Positions 54,648-64,000 of a stretch of DNA of 64,000 nucleotides are shown piece by piece. This DNA is from Spiroplasma taiwanense CT-1 (GTDB taxonomy: Bacteria > Bacillota_I > Bacilli_A > Mycoplasmatales > Mycoplasmataceae): the NCBI RefSeq assembly GCF_000439435.1, contig NC_021846.1:868001-932000 (forward strand), given 5' to 3'. Each line of letters begins with the position of its first letter. The stretch's first letter is position 1. The notes beneath the pieces are model-generated. The model ran no database searches and was not told the origin of the DNA. It saw only the letters and a program-made list of their open reading frames with translations. A program made the translations under genes and the position numbers.

Positions 54648-56252
54648 ATGAACGCGAAAAAAGAACAGTTGGGGCTATTTTCGATTATATGAATGGGTTT
54701 TAGTTTTATAGCAGGAATAACATTTACTGCTAGTTTTTCAACAATTGTTTTAGGTGATGGGCAAGGTGTTGGAATTAATATATTATGAATATTTTTAATT
54801 GAAGGTGTTATTGCATTTATGTGTGCATGAGCATTTGGAAAATTAGTTAAATTTCACCCAGAAGCAAATGGTGGAGGAAGCCAGTATGTTAGAACTGCTT
54901 TTGGAAAATTTTGAGGACTACTAATGGGATTACTAAATTACTCAGTAATTCCTGTTATTGGAGTTGCTTTAATAGTTACAATGATTAGAGCTAACTTTGG
55001 TTCTGATCCACTTCAATTAGTTGGTGAAAATGGAAAATGAGGAGCTTGAGGTAGTTTATATTTAGACGTAATTGCTTTTGGTCTTTACATTTTTGCAGCA
55101 ACAATTATATTTTTTGGAATCAAAAGATATAAATATGTTGCAATTATAATGGGTTATTTAACTTGAGGAATAACATTATTATTAATGATTTTTGGTCTAA
55201 CAGTTGGATTTATGAGCATTGCTGATGGAAAATCAAATTTTGATGTTTACATTGAACAGGCAAAATTACTAAATGTTAAATCATTTAGTAACGCATTTAC
55301 AACTTGTTTCTTTGCTTTTGCAGGTATAGAAACTTTCATAACTACAGGAAAAAATATTAAAAATAGAAGTAAAAATATGCCCATTGCAATTATTGTAATA
55401 TTGACATTAACAACTCTATTTTACATAGTTTTTACAGTTATAGTTATGATGGCAATTGGAGGAGTTTTTGATCCAAATCCAAATAGTCAAATGTTTACTA
55501 CATTTAATAGTGAATTTTTAAAGGTTTTTGGTCCATGACTAATAATACTTTGTACTGCATTAATGAGATTTAATTCTTCATTACAAATAACATTATTTGG
55601 TGCAACAACTTTAGAGCCACTAGCAAGTCAACATTTTGTTCCTTCTTCATTAAAAAAAGAAAACAAGGATAATGTTCCTGTTAAGGGAGTTATTACAACA
55701 ATTGGATTATTTTCAATTACAACATTATTATTCTTATTTATTCCCGATATTGTTGAAGGAGTTACAAAAAAACCCTCTCCTTTCAACTATGCAACACTTG
55801 CAAGTTCTGCATCAATTATATTAATTGCAATTTATTCAATTATTATTCCTGTTGCACTTGTAAATGGTTTTAAAAAGAAAATAAAAGTTAAAAAATGAGA
55901 ATATGTTGGTTGAATAACAACATTAATATTTTTGGCATTTACATTTGTATCTTATTTTATTGATTTATTTAATGTCTTTATAAATCCTTATGATTCAGAC
56001 GGTGATTTTAATCTTCAAGGAGTTATAGCAAACATTTTTCAATTAATTTATTTTGTAACAATTGTTGTTGTTTTAATTATTGTTTACTACTTCTACTATA
56101 AAAAACAAATTGCAAAATTAGACCCTAATTCTCAAGAGGCAAAAGAATTAGAAATATATGAGCAAAATTTTAGAATTTTAAGTGAAACTGAAATTGAAGA
56201 AATTGAATTAATCCAAAATTCTTTAATAAAAGAAGAAAAAAAGATAGTTTAA
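54648..56252 (+). CDS. APC-superfamily amino acid permease
   Basis: 534 aa with about 12 membrane helices. The first segment (LGLFSIIWMGFSFIAGITFTASF) and FHPEANGGGSQYVRTAFGKFWG match APC amino acid/polyamine transporters, as does FAGIETFITTGKNIKN in helix 6 (a glutamate-like position). The C-terminal tail is long, acidic and helical. The ATG is 8 nt after rnj; the ribosome binding site is weak, so translation coupling is likely. Substrate not predictable; family members carry a range of amino acids. Confidence 0.88.
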
Positions 56253-56255
56253 ATA

Positions 56256-56288
56256 ATAAAAAAATAGTCAATTAGACTATTTTTTTAT
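56256..56288 (+). terminator. Terminator after the permease
   Basis: AAAAAAATAGTC / GACTATTTTTTT around AATTA, then T-rich. Confidence 0.85.
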
Positions 56289-56319
56289 ATTATAATTACT
56301 TTAATAAGGAGGGAAAATT

Positions 56320-57306
56320 ATGAAAAAAGTATTGTTTTCTTTAACAGCAACTAGTTTAACTCTTGCAGCTTTTACACCAATTGTTAATAGACAAAATAGA
56401 ATTGATCCCCCTTTTACTACAATTGAAAAAAGATTTTCATATTCATATAATTTCAATAACTTGGACTTTAATTCATGTAATTGAAACATAAATGCAGAAG
56501 GTTTAAAAAGTTGTACACTTAGTACTCCTGAATTTTCTCATGGCTTAGAAGATATGATCAAGGAAATCTATCAATTCGTAATTGCTGAGAAATTTGCAAC
56601 AAATCAGTATAAAGTTCTTTCTATTTATACAAATTTTAATAATAGAAGTGATTCATTAAGAAATGAATTAGATAATTTTAATGAACTTTTATATATTAAT
56701 ACACCAACAAATACAAATATAGACCAAGTTAAAGTAACAAATCAATCAGTAACATTTGAAAGAACATATGATCCCTATTTTGGTGATAAATTTTATGTAA
56801 AAAATGTTATTGCAGAAATTGAAAATCATGAAACTAATATTTCAAAAAAAATAAACCTATATGGAATTCCTTCATATCATGTTTTTAAATCAGTTGATGA
56901 ATTAAAGACAAATTTTATAAATCACTTTAATTTTGAATTAACTTTAGTTATTGATCTTACATATATTGATGATATATTTAAATCAGAAATAATTTTACCA
57001 AATGAAGTTTATTTTCAAGCTCCAATTCAAATAATTAATTGATTTGAAAAAAATGAAAATAAACAAAGAGAAAAAGTACTGGAATATATAAATAAAGAAT
57101 TAAGTATTTCTTTAAAAAAAATCGATAAAATTAGTAAATTTTATAAAGCAGAATATGATTTTAATAGTAATCAATTTGTTCCGGTTGGAAATAACATAGG
57201 AGATAGTCGGGAATTTTATGAAGATCCATACTTCTTTATTGGTGTAACTTCAGAAGATGAATCAATTGGGGAATTCAAAATGTTAATTAAAAATTTAAAA
57301 AATTAA
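56320..57306 (+). CDS. Secreted protein, 328 aa
   Basis: Sec signal peptide MKKVLFSLTATSLTLAAFT without a lipobox Cys, so probably cut by signal peptidase I or signal-anchored. The mature part is Asn/Phe/Lys-rich with two Cys residues near 50 and 65. No domain recognised. AAGGAGGG lies 5 nt before the ATG, and TATAAT (56291-56296) may be its promoter. Its signal peptide style matches the 298-aa protein at 23744, but I see no clear sequence similarity between the two mature parts. Confidence 0.78.
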
Positions 57307-57366
57307 AATTAATAAAAATTTATTATTACTTTTTTAATGTATTATTACTTTAAGGAGGTGAATTTA

Positions 57367-58275
57367 ATGAGAAAAATGCCTGGAAAATCATTAGGAACAT
57401 TAAGATTTTTATTAATCTTAGGTAATGGATTTGGTTTAATTGTTGCTATTGTTGGTTTAATAAGTATGTTAAATTTTACTTTTTCAGAACCAATTTGATT
57501 TATCAGTAATGGTACATTAACAACACAACAATGAGCTGGGATATTTGCTTTAATTTCTTTTATTTTAGTTGGTAACATTTATTATTGCTCATTTATAATT
57601 CATTTTGTAAGAACTAGTGATGATGCTACATTAATTAATAATAGATGAATAATAGCTCTATTTTCTTTATCTGTTGGTGGATTTATGACACCATATGTTT
57701 TATCACAAATGCCAAACATTGGTGTAAAATCAACAATTGATCCAAAGTTTACTATTTCTAAAGGATATGGTGGTAATGCTTTAATTGCAGGTTCATTAAC
57801 AATAGGTCTGTACTTTTTAATGCTTAATGCATTAAAATTACCAGTCCAATTTGATTTGGTAAGTCAAATAGTATGAATTGCTTTTGGAATTATCATACTT
57901 TGAGGGGCAATAAACCTAATGTTATTTGCAACACCAAATGCTAAAACTACTTGAGAAAATAAAAAAGGAATATATGGATTAATGAATTTTATTGCAGTAA
58001 TTAATACAATTTATGCAACATTTATTTTATTAATTCAAATTATTCTTTCAATATTATCAATTATTTCAATAATTGCAGAAATGTTTGATAGAAGAAATGG
58101 ATTCTTTGGAGCTATTTTAACAAGTATGTATGGTGCAATGAGAATTGCAATGCAATTGTTCATAATTTACACAATAAATAAAACAATTAAAGGTCTATGA
58201 TCAAAACAAGGCGAATTTGAATATGGAGTATATTCAAATTTAGCTGAAAAACAAAGACAATATGAAATGTCATAA
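57367..58275 (+). CDS. Polytopic membrane protein, 302 aa
   Basis: About 7-8 predicted membrane helices, starting with a short basic N-terminus (MRKMPGKSLGTLRF) and then FLLILGNGFGLIVAIVGL. Helices are spaced by short loops; a Gly-rich loop GYGGNALIAG lies in the middle and SIISIIAEMFDRRNGFFGA near the end, with a short basic-acidic tail. AAGGAGGTGA precedes the ATG by 5 nt, an unusually strong site. No transporter motif seen; function unknown. Convergent with a minus-strand gene. Confidence 0.8.
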
Positions 58276-58306
58276 AAAATAATTTATAAGCATAACTAAA
58301 ATCAAC

Positions 58307-58338
58307 AAAACCCATGTAATTTAATACATGGGTTTTTA
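58307..58338 (+). terminator. Terminator after the membrane protein
   Basis: AAACCCATGTA / TACATGGGTTT stem, 6-nt loop, T tail. Confidence 0.85.
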
Positions 58339-58342
58339 ATTT

Positions 58343-59128
58343 TTATGAAATAAAAGTTATTAAATTTGTATTTGAATCTTTTACCATTAGTAAATCCTTT
58401 TCTAAAAGCAATATTCTAAAATAAAAAGCATCGGTAAATAAAATTTCTTCTTCAGTTATAATATTTTTTAATATTGTCTTATTTTCATTTTTAAAAGATA
58501 TTAATATATTATTCTTATTTAAATAGCAAATTTTTTTAAATGAATTACTTTCATTAAGTACTTTTAAAAATTTAAAATCCTTATTATAAAGTTCAATATT
58601 TTCATTAACATTATGAATTACATAAAATTCTTCAAATTCTACTAAATTATTTAACTTAATTTCAATATTTTTTATAATATTTAAATTTTTATCAACTATT
58701 AGGTATTTTTGATTTTTTTTAATTAAAAGATTTTGATTAAAAAATTTTACAATTATTTGAAATTCTTCTAATTTTAATACTTCATTAAAAATAGAAGTAA
58801 ATACTTGATTGTTTATTACAAAACTTATATAAGAAATGTCATCTAAAACAATAAAATTTTGAATATAATTGTTTGAATTATAAATTATTTCAATTTCTGT
58901 TTGCGAAGATAATTTTAAATTTGAAAATAAAGGATTTGGATGTGCTAGAAAACTTCTATTTAAATCCCCCTTTATTTTTAAATTTTCCTTTAATACATTT
59001 AAATTAATTTTACATAGAGAATTATTCATGTTTGAAGTATCAGTGTCTGTAAAGTACAAATTATTTTGTGAAATAAAAAAGTTACTTATTCACTGACTAT
59101 TTTCTATTTTTCTAAATTTTAATTTCAA
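58343..59128 (-). CDS. Hypothetical protein, 261 aa
   Basis: Asn/Leu/Ile-rich with repeating short beta-strand-like segments (LIKKNQKYLIVDKNLNIIKNI, ELYNKDFKFLKVL, ILISFKNENKTIL), which could be a beta-propeller or similar, but no blade motif is diagnostic. No signal or membrane helix. I start at TTG 59128 because AAGGTG lies 6 nt before it; an in-frame GTG overlaps that site. Two TGA-coded or other Trp residues lie near the start. Not recognised. Confidence 0.6.
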
Positions 59129-59288
59129 TTTAATCACCTTTAAAAAGTATAACGTATTCTTAAAAAAATTCTCTTTATAAACTTTTTAACAAAAATTAAT
59201 TAAAAAAATATTTATTAATAAAAATAATTTATTTTTTTAGTAAAATGCTTGATTTTTTTGATTTTTACTTTTAAAAAAAAAAATGTTA

Positions 59289-59294
59289 TATAAT
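59289..59294 (+). promoter_or_regulatory. -10 box of the spiralin-like gene
   Basis: TATAAT 46 nt before the gene start; a weak TTACTT 18 nt upstream could be the -35. A hairpin TTGGC-TAT-GCCAA (59304-59316) precedes the AGGAGG site. Confidence 0.5.
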
Positions 59295-59334
59295 TATTTT
59301 AAGTTGGCTATGCCAACAGGAGGAATAAAAAGAA

Positions 59335-60231
59335 ATAAAAAAACTATTAAGATTATTAGCTTCAACTGCACTAGTTGCAACAACTAGTGCAACTGTTGTT
59401 GCTTGTGGAGATGAAACCGGAGATACTGTAACTCAAAAAGATTTAGCAACAATTACAGGAACTAACTTAAATATTACAGTAAGTGATAATTTACAAGCAA
59501 CTGCAGAAACTGTTGCAATTGAAAAAATTAAAACTGTTTAAAGTGTTGATGTTGTAAAAACTACAGATGTAACTTTTACTTTTACAGCTGCAACAACTTC
59601 AGCAGCTGGATCAATAACAGTTAGTGCTGTTTCAACAAGTACTTTAGTTAAAGGAACAGTTACATTTAATTGAGCTGTTTTAGGCGGAGAAGAAACTGAA
59701 ACTCAAAAAGATTTAGCAACAATTACAGGAGATGACTTAACTATCACAGTAAGTGATAATGCACAAGCAACTGCAGAAACTGTTGCAATTGAAAAAATTA
59801 AAACTGTTTTAAGTGTTGATGTTGTAAAAACTACAGATGTAACTTTTACTTTTACAGCTGCAACAACTTCAGCAGCTGGATCAATAACAGTTAGTGCTGT
59901 TTCAACAAGTACTTTAGTTAAAGGAACAGTTACATTTAATTGAGCCGAGCTAAGTGGAGAAGAAGAAATTGTATTAAAAGATTTAGGTGAAGATTTAACT
60001 GAACTTCTACTTGGAGAAATCGCAAATAAAGAAAATGAAACAATTTTAAAGGCTGTAAAAGAAATAAATCCTAATGTTGATACTACTCAATTAGAAGTGG
60101 CAAGTATTGTTGGCAATAGAGCAACAATTTCTGTAAAAGAAAATTCAACAGTTTACAATTGAACAACTATTGATGTAGCATTTACATTACCAGGAGAAAC
60201 TGAATACTTTTACTTTTATATAAAATACTAA
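59335..60231 (+). pseudogene. Spiralin-like repeat lipoprotein gene, disabled
   Basis: Would encode 298 aa: lipoprotein signal (KKLLRLLASTALVATTSAT, lipobox VVAC), then two 90-residue repeats and a diverged third. Each repeat runs from TQKDLATITG to VTFNWA and resembles spiralin-type surface repeats. Two lesions: the expected ATG is ATA (59335-59337), and TAA (59539-59541) replaces the TTA seen at the same place in repeat 2. ATA could conceivably start translation, but the TAA would still truncate the protein. Strong RBS AGGAGG is still present. Confidence 0.8.
59431..59970 (+). repeat. Tandem repeat, 2 x 270 bp
   Basis: Units 59431-59700 and 59701-59970. From about base 65 to base 230 of the unit the copies are identical apart from the single T-to-A change that makes the TAA. 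The first ~60 and last ~35 bases differ. Confidence 0.9.
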
Positions 60232-60232
60232 T

Positions 60233-60268
60233 ATAAAAAAATGATACAAATATGTATCATTTTTTTTT
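60233..60268. terminator. Bidirectional terminator, spiralin-like gene / pgk
   Basis: AAAAAATGATACA / TGTATCATTTTTT stem with 4-nt loop; the pgk stop overlaps the right end. Confidence 0.85.
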
Positions 60269-61463
60269 ATATATTTTGAATACTTTCTACACCTGGAAGT
60301 TCTTTACCTTCCAGGTATTCAAGAGAAGCTCCTCCTCCTGTTGAAATATGTGTAAATTTATCTTTAAACCCCAATTGAATTGCAGCAGCAGCAGAGTCTC
60401 CTCCTCCAATTAAAGTAAATGAATTATTTAAGTTTGCTATTGCTTCACAAACTCCAACTGTTCCTTTTTTAAAGTTTTCAAATTCAAATACTCCCATTGG
60501 ACCATTTCATGCAACTGTTTTTGCATCTTTTAAAATACTTTGGAATAATTCAATTGATTTTGGACCAATGTCTAATCCCATTACATCATCAGGTAAATCT
60601 ATAGAAGAAATTGTTCCAGAAGTATCTTTAAAATCAGTATTATTAGCTGAATCTACTGGTAGAATTATTTTTCCATTTGATTTTTCAAGATATTGTTTTG
60701 CTAAGGCAACTTTATCTTCTTCACAAAGTGATTTTCCAATATTATGACCTTGTGCTTTAAAGAAAGTATATGCCATACCTCCCCCAATTATAATTTTGTC
60801 TGCTTTTGTTAAAAGATTATCAATTACTCCAATTTTATCTGAAACTTTTGCTCCACCAATTATTGCTACAAATGGATGTTCTGGATTATCAATACCTTTT
60901 GATAACATTTCTAATTCTTTTTGAACTAAAAATCCAACACAACTTTGAGAAATATTTAGTGCAATTCCAACATTTGAAGCATGAGCTCTATGAGCAGTAC
61001 CAAATGCATCATTTACAAATATATCTCCTAAACTTGCTCAATATTTTCCTAATTCAGGATTATTTTTTGATTCATATTTAACAACTTCATTATCTTTAAC
61101 ATCTTCAAAACGAGTATTTTCAACAAGTAAAATATCTCCTTCTTTTAAATTTTTTATTGAAGTTTCTAATTCTGTTCCTCTTGTTTGTGCAACAAATTTT
61201 ACTGATCTTTTTGCTAATTCTTCTAGTCTCTTTGCAATTGGTGCAAGAGATTTTTTTGACTTATCTGCCTCTTCTTTTATTCTACTTAAATGAGAAAATA
61301 ATACTATTTTTGCATTATTTTCAACTAAGTAATTAATTGTTGGCAATGCAGCGTTAATACGGTTGTCATCTGTAATAACACCATCCTTTAATGGTACATT
61401 AAAGTCAACTCTAACAAGCACTGTTTTTCCAGATATTTGTATATCATTTAAAGTTTTTTTCAT
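60267..61463 (-). CDS. pgk: Phosphoglycerate kinase
   Basis: 398 aa, full length. Makes ATP and 3-phosphoglycerate in glycolysis. Signature [18 protein letters not shown], the [13 protein letters not shown] segment, [28 protein letters not shown], and the GGGDSAAA nucleotide loop. AAGGAG precedes the ATG. It is read leftward after a broken gene; gap lies farther upstream on the same strand, so gap and pgk are near but not in one tight operon. Confidence 0.97.
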
Positions 61464-61487
61464 TTTGCTAATCTCCTTTATACATAT

Positions 61488-61968
61488 TTATTTTAAAGTA
61501 TTTTTAATAATAAAATCTAGGTAATAGAAGAAATTATTTGGATTTTCTTTATGAAAATTAGTAATTTCTTGATTTTTTATTAAAATATTTCTATTTGTTT
61601 TATAAAGTTTTTTTCAAGGTGTTTGTTCATGACAAATCACTACAATATCTCAGGACTTTAATTTTAATAAAAAAGTAATAATTTATTTTTTTATTTTCAC
61701 TTGAATAAAGGCTTGAAAAACGATTATAAGTGCTTTTATCAAAAGAAAGTGATACATTATTTGCAGAAAACATAGTATGCTTTTTTCAAAGTCTATAAAT
61801 AACAGGTCCTCATCTTCAAGTTTCAAAATTAATATCTGCAATTTTTTTCTCAAATAATAAAAAATAAGAATATACAATATATATTATTTTTTGAATTTGA
61901 ATTTGTGTAATTTTTTCAATTACATTTAAAATGAAATTTAAATATTCATTTTTAGTATAAAAAAACAT
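61488..61968 (-). pseudogene. Frameshifted Panacea/SocA-like (DUF4065) protein gene
   Basis: Start ATG 61966-61968 after GAGGTG. The first frame gives YFLLFEKKIADINFETWRWGPVIYRLW, the second SWDIVVICHEQTPWKKLY, which are the start and end of one Panacea (DUF4065) domain, the antitoxin-like domain of SocA and GepA. An A6 tract (61669-61674) separates them; five As instead of six would restore a single frame of about 159 aa. No toxin partner is visible nearby. A sequencing slip in the tract is possible. Confidence 0.72.
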
Positions 61969-62024
61969 ATTTCACCTCAATAAAAATATCGATTAAAAAT
62001 ATGTTTAAATTAAAATTTTTAAAA

Positions 62025-63038
<1,014 letters not shown>

Positions 63039-63042
63039 ATGT

Positions 63043-63060
63043 ATCGTTTCCTTTCACGAT
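63043..63060 (-). promoter_or_regulatory. Hairpin displaying the gap ribosome binding site
   Basis: ATCGT / ACGAT pair around GAAAGGAA, just before the gap ATG. The SD sequence is in the loop. Confidence 0.5.
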
Positions 63061-63156
63061 TTAATTTTATACTTTTTAACATTGCTTTTTTTAAAATGTT
63101 AATAATAAAATTTTCTATTTTTTTTAATTCTATTTACAAAATTGGAGATTTTTCCA

Positions 63157-64000
63157 TTAATATCTTTTATTTTTACCTTGAATTTCAATTGAATTTGTTA
63201 ATCCTTTAATTCTTTCTGTAAACCTTAATGTTTTTAATTGATCAAATTTAATTTGATCTTTTTCTCTAATTTTTTTATTTAAATAAAACTTTTGTAACTG
63301 TTCAATTGAAAAATTTGATGTAAAATGGGTTAACAAGTTATTTTCTAATCTGTAGTTTAATAAGCCAAATAATAATTCATCTCTACTTCAATCACTTACT
63401 AATTCAGCTCCAATGTCATCTAATATTAATACTTCAACATTAGAACATGTATCAAAAAATTTAGAGTATTGCATTGGTTCTGAAATATTAAAATTATTTT
63501 TCATAATTTTAATTAATTTATTAACAGTAACAAAAATAACTTTTTTATCATTTTTTGCATAAGTATTGGCAAGCATTTTCATTAAATACGTTTTACCAAT
63601 TCCAGGTTCCCCATACAAATAAAAGCCTTTTTTTGAATTGGAAAAAAAACTTTTGTTGAATTGTTTTAAAAAAACAATAACAGATTTATCTAATTCATTT
63701 TGATCAACACTTTTAATGTATTCATCAATTGTTTTAATACTTGATATTTCATCATAATCTGCAAATAATATATTTTTAAATAATTTAAAATCTTGATTTT
63801 CATATATTCAATGATTACAATTTTTACTTGAAATATAAAAAGAATTATTTTTATAAATTAATTTTTGTTGAACTCCTTTTATAATTTGCTTACACTTTTC
63901 TAAATTTTCATTTTTTTGACAATATACATATTCATTTAAAAATCTTGAAAGAATAAACTTTTCTCTTTCAAGAATTGAGTCTCTAATTTGATATTTTTCA
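63157..64000 (-). CDS. dnaI: Replicative helicase loader DnaI (3' part)
   Basis: The 280 C-terminal residues are in the window; the start lies beyond 64000. AAA+ ATPase that loads DnaC/DnaB helicase. Walker A YGEPGIGKTYLMKMLA, Walker B VLILDDIGAE, then an RDELLF sensor region and the TSNFSIEQL (sensor-1) stretch. The upstream part (IYENQDFKLFKNILFADY) resembles the linker before the AAA+ domain in Firmicute DnaI. In-frame TGA codons are Trp. It lies ahead of gap on the same strand. Confidence 0.9.

Noticed and set aside
59281-59334. Mobile-element end near the spiralin-like gene
   Set aside because: The short hairpin is single and next to the RBS, with no transposase or terminal repeats.

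Overview
The window is from a mollicute that reads UGA as tryptophan. Nearly every long gene is cut by in-frame TGA codons that fall where tryptophan is expected, and the DNA is extremely AT-rich with short spacers. Lysine-rich lipoprotein signals ending in VVAC, a spiralin-like repeat lipoprotein, a complete suf operon, a pst phosphate transporter and a SAM-I riboswitch on metK point to Spiroplasma or a close relative in the Entomoplasmatales, perhaps the Apis clade. That placement is inference. Most genes are on the minus strand.

Layout, 1-16 kb: a hypothetical gene, dimeric dUTPase, pgi and an S1-domain protein (minus); an Nfu scaffold (plus) converging on sufCDSUB (minus); two large lipoprotein genes with overlapping ends and a HIT hydrolase (plus); a YhaM-like exonuclease (minus).

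16-24 kb (minus): a degenerate dihydrolipoamide acyltransferase-like protein, a hypothetical gene, trmFO, cutC and metK with its S-box leader, an alpha/beta hydrolase without its nucleophile, ymdB, ylxM and ftsY.

23.7-54.6 kb: this stretch follows the ancestral Firmicutes chromosome block ftsY-smc-rnc-plsX-fakA-asp23-rpmB-thiN-rpe-rsgA-prkC-prpC-rlmN-rsmB-gmk-def. It is interrupted by three insertions: a secreted protein plus phoU-pstB-pstCA-pstS; a Cys-rich miniprotein plus a giant FtsX-type permease; and a decayed surface-protein gene with four lesions. One tRNA-Leu(CAA) lies next to rpmB. An RNase J gene follows def.

54.6-64 kb: an APC permease, a secreted protein and a polytopic membrane protein (plus); a hypothetical gene (minus); a disabled spiralin-like lipoprotein gene; then pgk, a frameshifted Panacea/SocA-domain gene, gap and the 3' part of dnaI (minus).

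Functionally the window combines glycolysis (pgi, pgk, gap), Fe-S assembly, phosphate uptake, SAM synthesis, ribosome and tRNA maturation, chromosome organisation and a changing set of surface proteins. Three of the accessory or surface genes are broken. No CRISPR array, transposase or rRNA gene was seen.
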